A stretch of DNA of 15,806 bases from Baffinella frigidus (lineage: Eukaryota; Cryptophyceae; Cryptomonadales; Baffinellaceae). Location of the stretch: contig MU646555.1 in the NCBI GenBank assembly GCA_026770585.1, positions 102,133-117,938 of the forward strand, given 5' to 3'. The notes below the pieces were generated by a model. The model was not told the DNA's origin and searched no databases. It saw only the letters and a program-made list of their open reading frames with translations. The stretch's first letter is position 1. Each line of letters starts with the position of its first letter. Shown in pieces: positions 7,558 to 15,149 of the stretch. Position numbers and translations under genes: made by a program.

Positions 7558-7779
7558 ATGGATCCCAGGCGGGTCGGCGCTGAGGATAGCAGGCGACCCG
7601 TGGACCCGTGGGAACAGCTGCAGGTTTCCGGCGCCCAGCTGCTCGGTGCGCTGAGAGAATTCCGCGGGATGGTGGAGCCGCGCGGGGGGTTCTCGCAAAT
7701 GATTGGGGGATGCTGCGCGTGCGGGACCTGGCTGACGGTGCCTGCCCGCGCGGGCGGAAGGAATTTCGACTTCCACCAC
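7558..7779 (+). CDS. RING gene exon 1 (candidate)
   Basis: Seventy-four codons from ATG in a fair context (GATCATGG); the frame is open upstream to 7513. Donor CAC then GTAAGC is strong. Not recognised; features are PWEQLQVSGAQLLGALREF, a likely helix, and a Cys-containing GGCCACGTW. An alternative acceptor at 7826 (TTTCGCAG) would give a short end, GRHVDGK and stop. Confidence 0.5.
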
Positions 7780-10700
7780 GTAAGCGAACGCCTGCCAAAG
7801 TTTAGACCGCCCGCTCTGTTTCGCAGGGAAGGCATGTGGATGGCAAGTAACGATGCAGCCCCGTAGATCTGCCGGCCCGTACATGTCAGAGAAAATCATG
7901 CCCCCCCCGCACAGATAACGGGCGCCGACGACCCGGAGAGGCAGCTGACGTGCCGCACGCCCCCGTTTGCTGGGGAGGAGATGCACCCGCACCGCGAAGC
8001 GCCGCGCTGGTGAGCTTAAATTTCGGAAGATCACTGATCCAGTTGCACTTTTATGCTATGTAAGTCGTGGGTTGTATTCCGCGATAGCAACAACCACCCT
8101 ACCAGCGCCGCGCTGGTCAGCTCAGGCTTAAGCGTTTAGCGTTTATTTCAGTGTAGGGTGGAATGGCCACCAGGAACCTCCAGCCGTCCGAAGTGGAGTT
8201 TTTGTGGTTCTTTGAGCCAGGCGAATGTGTACAAGGGAGTCATCGGAAACCGGAAACCGCCTGGTACAAATCGGGGCGAATCGTGGGTTGGCAAAACCCA
8301 TGAGAATATGTTCAACTCCGGAGGGCTGGTGGAAGCCCGTATCAGAACTCCTACTGCCTCGATCGTATTGGCTGACTATGCATAAACCCTACCCCCTACC
8401 CCCTAACCCTATCCCCCATACCCGAACCCCAAACCCTACATCCTGAACTGTACACCCTAAACCGTAACCCCAAACCGTGACCCCCAAACCCTAAACCAAA
8501 CCGTAACCCCTCATCCGCGTCATCCGGGACTTATCCGGGGAAACCTATTTTTCTTTCATTTGATGGCAATGAAAATTACTGCACATTTTTTTGAATATTA
8601 CTTGTAAGAACGAATTGTGCAGTAATTTTCATTGCCATCAAATGAAAGAAAAATACGTTTCCCCGGATAAGGACGAGTTCGGCCGAACGGTTGAGGGTTG
8701 AGAGTTTGGGTTTTGGGGTTTGGGGTGTCTGGGTTGTGGGGGAGACCTTTCTGAGAAACGCACGGTGGACCTTTGCTATCTTAGTCGTGCACCATCTGCT
8801 GCTGGAGGCTGCGCGCCACTCCTTTTGACACCCTACACTCTACACCCTACACCCTACACCCTACACCCTGCACCCTACACCCTACACCCTACACCCTACA
8901 CCCTACACCCTACACCCTACACCCTACACCCTACACCCTAACCCCTCACTCCTTTTGTCAGGGGGGGGCGTCGGAAACTTATCACATAAAAAATCCTGTT
9001 TACAAGTCGTTTTACTAAGTCAACTCTCCCACAAATCCGTCAACTTGTTCTTTATCTACGCGTAAGTTGACGGATTTGTGGGGGAGTTGACTTAGGAAAA
9101 CGACTTTTACAAAGGGGTTTCTCAGATAAAAACCGACCACCCCCTGGTCCAATTCATGACAAATTGCGGGTTGCAACGAGGAAGAGACGAGGAAGAGAAC
9201 ATATTTCACTTCGGAGGCTGGTGGAAGCCCGTATCAGAAGTCCTAGCTCTGTCTCACTCGTGTTGGCTGACTATTCATAACCCCTAACCCCTAGCCCCCT
9301 AACTCACTAACCCTATCCCCCAAACCCGAACCCCAAACTCCAAACCCTACACCCTAAACCCCAACCCCCAACCCCTAACACCCAAACCCTAACCCCCAAA
9401 CCGTTAACCCCAAACCCCCAAACCGTAACCCCCAAACCCTAATCCATGTGTATCCCGACGACAAATAAACCTACACCCGAAACCTACACCCTACACACAG
9501 CAAACCGTACGCCCTGAACACTACACACGAAACAGCGCCTACACCCGAAACCAGGGACGAGGACGTGGACCCCAAACCCCAAACCCCAAACCCCCAAACG
9601 CTAAACAATAGACACTAAACATTAAATACCAAACACTGAACAGTACACACTTCACAGCGCTTAATCCCGAAAGCAGGGACGAGGACGTGGACGAGTTTGG
9701 CAAGGTAGGGTTGCCAGTCGCCATCTGCACCCTACGCCCTAACCCCTAACCCCTCACTCCTAACCCCAACCCCCAAAACCCATCCCCAAACCCCCAACCC
9801 AAAACCCCCTACCTCTAACCCCCGCAACCTACAAACAACAAACCCTGCACCCTGAGCACTTTGCACTGAACAGCGCCGAACCCCGAAAGTAGGGACGAGG
9901 ACGTGGACCCTCGAACCTAAACCCCAAACCCCCAAACACTAAACAATAAACACTAAATACTAAACGCCAAACACACAACACTAAACACTCAAACACTAAA
10001 GCAGGGATGAGGACGTGGACGAGTTTGGCGAGGTAGGGTTGCCATTCACCATCTGCGCCTTACGCCCTAACACCCAACCCCTAACCCCTCACCCCCACAC
10101 CCTAACCCCCTAACCCCCAACCCCTCACCCCCGCACCCTAACCCCCGCACCCTACAAACAGCAAACCGTACGCCCTGAACACTGCACACTCAACAGTGCC
10201 TACACCCGAAACCAGGGATGAGGACGTGGACCCTAAACCTTGAACCCCAAAGCCCCAAACACTAAATAATAAACACTAAACACTCAACACTAAACACTAC
10301 ACACTAAACAGCGCCTACACACTCACCCCCAAACACTCAACAATAAACAATAAACACTAAACAATAAACAATAAAAACTAAATAACACTAATCACTAAAC
10401 ACTCAACACTAACACACTAAATCAGGGATGAGGACGTGGACGAGTTCGGCGAGGCAGGGCAGCCGTGCACCATCTGCTGCTCGGAGCTGCGTTGCAACAC
10501 CCACTCCTTACTCCTAACCCATAAACTCCTAACCACAAACCCTACACCCCACGTAATCCCCAAACCGTAACCCCCAAACCCCCACTCTCGAACTGTATCC
10601 CCCACACCCCACACCCTCACCCCTCACCCCTCAACCCTCAACCCTCAACCCTCAACTCGAAACACTGACCACGAACCCCCCCAAAAGGGATGAGGACGTG

Positions 10701-11499
10701 GACGAGTTCGGCGAGGCAGGGCAGCCGTGCACCATCTGCTTCTCGGAGCTGCGTTCAAACACCCACTTCGCGGTCCCGTGCCGCCACGCCGCGTGCGAGG
10801 CATGCTGGGACACGTGGTAAGAGATTTCGTGAATAACCCACCGTAGGATCCTATCAAGTATCCACTACCTGTACTCCCCCCGATAATTCCGCTGTTTCTA
10901 GGGTTTGAGGGTTTAAGGGGGTTGGGTTGGTATATGGTTGGTCTATGGTTGGTATATGGTTGGTCTATGGTTGGTCTATGGTTGGTCTATGGTTGGTCTA
11001 TGGTTGGGCTATGGTTGGTCTAGGGTTAGTCTAGGGTTGGACTAGGGTTAGTCCAGGGTTGGTCGGGGGTTGGTCGAGGCTTGGCCTAGGGTTGGTCTAG
11101 GGCACGCCGCGTGCGAAGCTTGCTGGGACACGTGGTATGCCCCCAAACCACCCTCCAACCCCCGAACCCTGGTGGTTTCAGTTTCAGAGGAGGGAGCATG
11201 AATGAGGTGGGACGTCGTTCCGTGCCGCTACGCTTGTGGGGGATCAGGGTGCCTGTGCCACAGCCACCCTGCTCCTGACACAGCCACCCTGATCCCCCAC
11301 AACCACCAGCAACCCGTAGCAGCTGGATCGATTGAGTGAACACCCCCCCTGGGTGGTTTGGAGCAGACCCTGCCCTCCTCTATACCCACCTAGATGGGTT
11401 TTGGAGGACATTACACCCTCGCCTCGCTCTCGCTGTCTCTCTCTCGCGCGCGCGCTCTCTCTCTCTCTCTCTCTCGTTCTCTCTCTCTCTCTCCCGAGC

Positions 11500-11530
<31 letters not shown>

Positions 11531-14500
11531 GTCGCTCACACACCCTGAGCAGGTTGGAGCAGCACGACACGTGCATGATCTGTGCGAAACGCGTCCGCTC
11601 CACCGTGCGCTTCTCGGAGAGGTGAGAGAGAGGGAGAGAGAGGGAGAGAGAGGAAGAGAGAGAGGGAGAGGGAGGGGGCGGGAGGGAGAGGGAGGGAGAG
11701 GGAGGGAGCGCGAGAGAGAGGGTGTGTGTGAGGGAGAGAGCGATTCAGCACCACCTCCGTTCCACCGTGCGCTTCTTCGACAGGTCTCCCTCTGCCTCAC
11801 GCGGGTTGACGGTCACACACGATTTGCAAGTTGACATGCATGCTGTGTTTTGTGGTAGCCGCCGAAAGGTCTCCTCCGTGGCCCAGGAAATTGAATTGAC
11901 TTTAGGAAATTCAATGTTGCAAAACTTACATGGCCTCCGGCCATGAGGCGCTCTGTGCTCTCGTCTGCCCACCCTAAATCCTTAACCCTACACCTTAAAC
12001 CCCAAACCCCAAACCCCAAACCCCGAACCCCAAACCCCAAACCCTAAACCCTAAACCCTAAACTTTAAACCCTAAACCCCAAACCCTAAACCCTAAACAC
12101 CAAACACCAAACACCAAACACCAAACACCACACCTCAAACCCCAAACCCCAAATCCCACACCCCACACCCCACACCCCAAACCCCAAACCCTAAACTCTA
12201 AACCCTAAACCCCAAACCCTAAACCTTAAACCCTCCACCCCAAACCCAAAACCCAAAACCCCAAACCCCAACCCCACAAACAGGCTTGCCCCGCTATACC
12301 CAGAGGAGGCTGCGCGCCGTCCGGGCTTGCCAGGGAGTCCCGATGTGGCCCGGTCTGAAACTGGTACCCCGCAGCCCACTTGTTGGCCACCCGGATTCGA
12401 GCGCAACGCTTTTGCAATCGCAACGCCTTTGCACCTGGCACCTTTCTGAGACGGGTAGCCCACTGCCCGACACCATGCTAGAAGCGTGAGGCCTGTATGG
12501 ATTCATAGGCAGCCTTTATTGATTCACCGTGATGGATTGATTCGTTGGCAAGACCAGAGGCGGGCCTGTCTGAACCTGGCACCCCGCTGCCCGACGCAAT
12601 GCCAGGAGATTGAGACCTTTATTGGCACCGATTTTCGGCGCAGAAGCTCTTGTTTACGTTTCCTGAAAACCTGCAGGGGCCTCCAGAAAAACGCCCCGCG
12701 GGTATTTTTTAAACCTGTTTTGCTGGTGATAAATGATGAATGGAAGAGGGGTTGAAAAATGGTGTGGTGTCGCGCAGGAGGGTCGATCCACGCGATCAAC
12801 ACCGACCTCGAGGCTGCCCTCGCTGCGCTGGTTTCCCCCGCTTTTTCACAAATAACCCCTGAACAATTTTAGTTTGCGGTGTCGGACGCTCAAAACACGT
12901 GTCTAATGTACGTTTACGGCGTGCAACGTACCAGTTTCACCTGACTTTGCGATCTGGGTCAAACTGGCTGTCAGGCGCTTTCTGAGCTGCTCCTTTCTGA
13001 GCTCGCTTTTTGAGCTCCGCGATCCACTCGATCAACACCGACCTCGAAGCCTGCCTCGCTGCGCTGCCCCCCCCCCCGAACCCCGCAGGATAACATGTAA
13101 TTTGAAGTGTTTGTATGAGCCACACAGCGTGCTACAAAGGGATGATCGGGCGCGGAGAGCCCGAGGTTTCGTTACCGTATCCGTAGGAACCCCCCTATGT
13201 CCCTACGGGTTGCCTACTGTAGGGTGCGGGAGGGGCGATCCACGCGATCAACACCGACCTGGAAGCGGCCCTCGCTGCCCTGGTTCCCCCCGCTCCCCTC
13301 AGGGCTTAGGCTTTAGATCTTACATTTTCATTATCGGTAGGCTCATACACCCTTAAACAAATACATCATATGGTGCACGTGCGGAGGACCCTACGGCAGG
13401 CCATCCGTAGGGGCGTAGGGTTCTTCTTTCAGATATCTTAACCGATTCTTTATCCTAACCGATTCTTTATCCTCACCGATTCTTGGTGGCGCGGGGCAGG
13501 TTCGGAGCGTGGTGCACGTGCGATCCCTCCTCTCGAACGTATCAGGGCGCCTCGAGGCCATCAAGGGCCACCTCGACCGCAGGTTACGAGCCCTGAACCC
13601 TACCCCCTTTATTCTGAACCCTAAACCCTGAACCCTTCACCCTAAACCCTGAACCCTACACCCTGAACCCTACACCGTAAACCCGAAACCCTACCCCCTG
13701 AACCCTGAACCCTGCACCCTGAACTCTACAACCTGAACCCTACACCCTGAACCCTACACCCTAAACCCTGAACCCTACACCCTAAACCCTGAACCCTAAA
13801 CCCTGAACCCTACACCCTGAATCCTGCACCCTGGACCCTGCACCCTACACCCTAAACCCTAAACCCTGAACAATGGGCGCCTCGAGGCCAAAGACCACCC
13901 CAACCGAAGGTTACGAGCCCCGTACAATCCCACACGGGCAAATACTCAATTTGATCCCGCGTTGGATCGCGTCCCTGCGCTCGGTACAAATCCGGACGCG
14001 CCGGCGTGTCGTTCACCCGGTCGCGTCCGCCCTGAATTTAAATCATCTTTTCAGGCGGATGCGCGACATGGGGGCCGATGCGCGGCAGAGTGTCGCGTCC
14101 GTCGAGGCGTCTTCATTCGGGGAACTCCTCGACGAATTGCGCACCATCTCCGGAACCCCGGGGGCAGGTGATCCCTAGCTCTGCCTCAATAAAATCGGGG
14201 TCGCCATAAATGTGTTTTAGTTGCGTCTTTGTACTACATTTCCTGACCTGTATTGCGTGGCGAGACCAATTTTTCTCAGGCAGAGCTAGGATCTATCGTG
14301 GGGCTTTTTCGTCCGCAGGTTCCGTGAGTAGGGTGTCCTCGCCCCGTGCGGTACGGTTTCCGACTTGGACGCGCCTCCACCTGTGTCCAGCACACATCCA
14401 TCTGTGTCCAACACGCTTCCATCTGTGTCCAGTACGCCTCCATGTGTGTCTAATCACGCCCCCCCCATGCAGGGTTAGGGTTTCTGACGCGCACCTCCCC

Positions 14501-14612
14501 CCCCCACGCAGGTCCCTGGCACGGCGTGACGAGCAGCGTCGCGCGCGCCACCGCCGTGCTATCCCACCTTGGGGACGCCCTCGACGCGTCCCACCACGCC
14601 CGCGCCATCGAG
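7558..14612 (+). CDS. RING-HC finger protein (putative E3 ubiquitin ligase), 9 exons, 3' end unresolved
   Basis: Exons 7558-7779, 7915-8009, 10688-10816, 11553-11621, 12284-12363, 12778-12830, 13500-13582, 14055-14167 and 14512-14612 join in phase to 315 codons without a stop. Residues 120-159 form a complete C3HC4 RING: C120-x2-C123-x13-C137-x-H139-x2-C142-x2-C145-x10-C156-x2-C159. The last Cys pair comes from a separate exon 0.7 kb downstream, so the domain exists only after splicing. Residues 200-315 are Ala/Leu/Arg-rich and helical. RING proteins of this class usually recruit a ubiquitin E2; a substrate cannot be inferred. The first two exons are joined mainly by splice signals and phase, so are less certain. 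The exon 9 donor could be at 14613 or 14628, and the true C-terminus was not found. Confidence 0.75.
7915..8009 (+). CDS. RING gene exon 2 (candidate)
   Basis: Acceptor CCCCCCCGCACAG and donor GTGAGC. It encodes ITGADDPERQLTC...EEMHPHREAPR and two bases of a Trp codon completed by the RING exon. A 19-bp copy of its 3' edge lies at 8104-8122. Confidence 0.5.
8104..8122 (+). pseudogene. copy of RING gene exon 2 3' edge
   Basis: 19 bp with one mismatch to 7998-8016; the donor GTGAGC has become GTCAGC. Confidence 0.65.
8304..8385 (+). repeat. dispersed repeat, copy 1 (GCTGGTGGAAGCCCGTATCA)
   Basis: About 80 bp shared with 9201-9280 and in both cases followed at once by a C-rich telomere-like array. 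The 9201 copy is open (FGGWWKPVSEVLA); a 1-bp shift breaks that frame in copy 1. Could be an exon relic; not recognised. Confidence 0.6.
8387..8510. repeat. telomere-like array (CCCTAAA variants)
   Basis: C-rich on plus, the sense strand of the RING gene; intron 2. Confidence 0.9.
8531..8670. mobile_element. foldback MITE, 140 bp, target duplication GGAC
   Basis: Arms 8530-8585 and 8616-8671 pair with one mismatch in 56 around a 30-nt loop. GGAC flanks at 8527-8530 and 8671-8674. Core shared with 6315-6466. Confidence 0.85.
8786..8803 (+). pseudogene. RING exon fragment
   Basis: Eighteen bases (CGTGCACCATCTGCTGCT) identical to 10464-10481, that is the first Cys pair of the RING exon. Diverges after. 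Confidence 0.7.
8831..8945. repeat. (CCCTACA)n telomere-like array with flanking duplication
   Basis: About 16 regular units. It is bracketed by YCACTCCTTTTGWCA at 8816-8830 and 8946-8960. Confidence 0.95.
8959..9146. mobile_element. foldback element
   Basis: Strong inner arms (9004-9046 / 9064-9107, two or three mismatches) containing AAGTCAACTC and CACAAATCCGTCAACT; weaker outer arms extend to CAGGGG..CCCCTG. No clear target duplication. Confidence 0.7.
9201..9280 (+). repeat. dispersed repeat, copy 2
   Basis: Partner of 8304-8385. Contains CCTAGCTCTGTCTCA, close to the end of the element at 14170. Confidence 0.6.
9281..9455. repeat. telomere-like array (CCCTAAC/CCCCAAA variants)
   Basis: C-rich on plus; RING gene intron 2. 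Confidence 0.9.
9555..10510 (+). pseudogene. six truncated copies of RING exon 5' edge in a higher-order repeat
   Basis: Copies of AG then GGAYGAGGACGTGGAC start at 9555, 9677, 9893, 10005, 10216 and 10425, before the full exon at 10688. Short copies (9555, 9893, 10216) stop after GTGGAC; long ones continue to the ATCTGC Cys codon (9677, 10005) or to the TCGGAGCTGCG codons (10425). Unit spacing of short-long pairs is about 325-340 bp. Spacers are C-rich telomere-like repeats. Confidence 0.85.
10688..10816 (+). CDS. RING gene exon 3: first six zinc ligands
   Basis: 129 nt, encoding an acidic lead DEDVDEFGE, then CTICFSEL and VPCRHAACEACWDT. Donor GTAAGA. Ends in TG, completed by G of exon 4 to Trp. 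Truncated copies of its 5' edge precede it and of its 3' edge follow. Confidence 0.85.
10895..11100. repeat. GGTTGGTCTAT tandem array
   Basis: Some fifteen units of 10-11 bp, G-rich on plus. Bracketed by the RING exon 3' edge (10785-10816) and its copy (11103-11134). Confidence 0.9.
11103..11134 (+). pseudogene. copy of RING exon 3' edge
   Basis: Encodes HAACEACWDT; GAG/GAA and GCA/GCT changes are synonymous. The donor became GTATGC. A shorter relic (VPCRYA) lies at 11216-11233. Confidence 0.75.
11236..11300. repeat. 16-bp perfect inverted repeat
   Basis: GTGGGGGATCAGGGTG (11236-11251) and its inverse (11285-11300), with CACAGCCACCCTG repeated in the loop. In RING intron 3. Confidence 0.85.
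11427..11535. repeat. (CT)n tract before exon 4
   Basis: About 110 bases of CT with short CGCG breaks; serves as an extreme polypyrimidine tract for the acceptor at 11552. Confidence 0.95.
11553..11621 (+). CDS. RING gene exon 4: last two zinc ligands
   Basis: Acceptor GAGCAG, donor GTGAGA. It encodes LEQHDTCMICAKRVRSTVRF; CMIC supplies the final Cys pair. It sits between a (CT)n tract and a (GA)n tract. Confidence 0.85.
11624..11742. repeat. (GA)n / (GGGAGA)n tract after exon 4
   Basis: Purine tract starting at the donor; complementary to the upstream (CT)n tract. Confidence 0.95.
11753..11785 (+). pseudogene. copy of RING exon 4 3' edge
   Basis: CTCCGTTCCACCGTGCGCTTC matches the exon 4 end (RSTVRF); the following GACAG could act as an acceptor. 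An open frame continues to 11946 but shows no family feature. CATGGCC..GGCCATG hairpin at 11929-11945. Confidence 0.7.
11970..12280. repeat. telomere-like array (CCCTAAA/CCCCAAA)
   Basis: Closest run to the canonical CCCTAAA unit; ends in the exon 5 acceptor. Confidence 0.9.
12284..12363 (+). CDS. RING gene exon 5
   Basis: Acceptor ACAAACAG after a CCCTAAA-type tract. It encodes LAPLYPEEAARRPG...VARSET; donor GTACCC. The 1-nt overhangs fit exons 4 and 6. Related SETG-P-P edges recur at 12440 and 12565. Confidence 0.55.
12440..12612 (+). pseudogene. two copies of RING gene exon 5 3' edge
   Basis: LSETGSPLPDTM (12442-12489) and LSEPGTPLPDAM (12566-12612) resemble ARSETGTPQP at the exon 5 donor (12351). 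The donors read GTAGCC and GCACCC. Confidence 0.6.
12778..12830 (+). CDS. RING gene exon 6
   Basis: Acceptor GCGCAG, encoding GSIHAINTDLEAALAAL, probable donor GTTTCC. Two further copies lie at 13019-13066 and 13230-13282; this one has the best acceptor. Confidence 0.6.
13005..13282 (+). pseudogene. two further copies of RING gene exon 6
   Basis: 13019-13066 reads IHSINTDLEACLAAL; 13230-13282 reads IHAINTDLEAALAAL with only synonymous third-position changes from exon 6. Either could be used alternatively. CCGTAGG..CCTACGG hairpin at 13180-13209. Confidence 0.65.
13371..13474. repeat. exon 7 edge fragment, small hairpin and 17-bp tandem repeat
   Basis: TGGTGCACGTGCG (13371-13383) matches exon 7 at 13510. 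CCCTACGG..CCGTAGGG at 13389-13412. ACCGATTCTTTATCCT repeated from 13441 (2 full copies, one partial). Confidence 0.7.
13500..13582 (+). CDS. RING gene exon 7
   Basis: Acceptor GGGGCAG, donor GTTACG. It encodes VRSVVHVRSLLSNVS and GRLEAIKGHLDR, an amphipathic helix. The telomere-like array of 13590-13872 begins just after the donor. Confidence 0.75.
13590..13872. repeat. (CCCTGAA CCCTACA)n telomere-like array with flanking duplication
   Basis: About 40 seven-base units alternating GAA, ACA and AAA. Bracketed by a 45-48 bp duplication (13546-13593 and 13874-13921) covering the exon 7 3' edge and donor; 3-bp in-frame deletion in the second copy. Confidence 0.9.
14055..14167 (+). CDS. RING gene exon 8
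   Basis: Acceptor CATCTTTTCAG (strong), donor GTGATC. It encodes MRDMGADARQSVASVEA and SSFGELLDELRTISG. Phase links with both neighbours are exact. Confidence 0.8.
14170..14293. mobile_element. TIR element inside RING intron 8
   Basis: Ends GATCCCTAGCTCTGCCT (14170) and inverse (to 14293). It starts two bases after the exon 8 junction, so its end forms part of the donor; TTTTTCTCAG at its other end resembles an acceptor. No target duplication seen. Confidence 0.65.
14376..14460. repeat. 21-bp tandem repeat, four units
   Basis: TCCAYCTGTGTCCARYACGC units at 14376, 14397, 14418 and 14439, in RING intron 8. Confidence 0.9.
14512..14612 (+). CDS. RING gene exon 9
   Basis: Acceptor CCCCCCACGCAG. 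It encodes PWHGVTSSVARATAVL and SHLGDALDASHHARAIE. A second, interrupted copy follows from 14719. The end is uncertain: GTCAAA at 14613 or GTGTGT at 14628. Confidence 0.65.
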
Positions 14613-14744
14613 GTCAAATCGAGCCTGGTGTGTTGGCTGTCTCCTTGGGGTGGAGTGCGGATTTGCACCGTACCCCTGGAGGAAATGGCTCGGGCGAGAG
14701 GTGCGATTTGATCCAGTTCGCCGTGCTGTCCCGCCTCGGGGATG

Positions 14745-15108
14745 TCATGCAAAAAGCTCTCAAGCCTGAGACCCTTAAGGTCTTCACGCGTGAGGACTTA
14801 CTTGAGCCGTTGATGGTCAAAAGGGGGTTTTGACCATCAAACCCTGCTCTTGCCGCCCAAGGCGTAGGGATGGGCGCCCCCTTGCGATAGCGGATAAGGC
14901 AGGCAGCCCGCCAGGCTGAGGTCCCGGGTTCGAACCACGAGGTAGGACCTGTCTTTTGGGGGGAACCTGTCCTTACTTTTTCGCCTTTGAGCGCTCCTTT
15001 GGCCTTGGAGCGTTGATGGTCAAAACCCCCTTTTGACCATCAGCGGCTCAAGTAAGTCCTCACGCGTGAGCACTTTAAGGGGTTCAAGCTTGAGGACTTG
15101 TGCCATTA
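14745..15108. mobile_element. 364-bp foldback element, target duplication GATG
   Basis: Arms of about 95 bp (14745-14840 / 15013-15108). Each ends inside in a smaller hairpin TTGATGGTCAAAA..TTTTGACCATCA, with loop GGGGG on one side and CCCCC on the other. GATG at 14741-14744 and 15109-15112. The central part holds a tRNA-like sequence. Confidence 0.85.
14881..14947 (+). tRNA. tRNA-like sequence, probably degenerate
   Basis: A-box TAGCGGATAAGG (14888-14899, 11 of 12 consensus positions) and B-box GTTCGAACC (14928-14936), 40 bases apart. CAGC/GCTG could be an anticodon stem (loop CCGCCAG), but U33 is missing and acceptor and T stems pair poorly. More likely a tRNA-derived pol III promoter or relic than a working tRNA. 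Confidence 0.3.
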
Positions 15109-15149
15109 GATGCTCTCGACGCCTCCCACCACGCCCGCGCCGCCGAGGT

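Noticed and set aside
7320-8034. Two minus-strand frames of about 170 codons
   Set aside because: GC-rich shadows of the plus-strand exons 7558-7779 and 7915-8009; no splice-compatible or family features.
8831-8945. CRISPR array
   Set aside because: Regular 7-bp tandem units without spacers, in a eukaryotic intron.
11394-11834. Long Ser/Leu/Arg/Glu frames on both strands
   Set aside because: Produced by (CT)n and (GA)n tracts around RING exon 4.
14210-14833. 207-codon plus-strand frame
   Set aside because: Crosses intron 8, the 21-bp tandem repeat and the duplicated exon in the wrong phase until its end, where it reads a foldback arm.
14881-14947. Functional tRNA gene
   Set aside because: A and B boxes are good, but acceptor and T stems pair poorly and position 33 is not U; kept only as tRNA-like.
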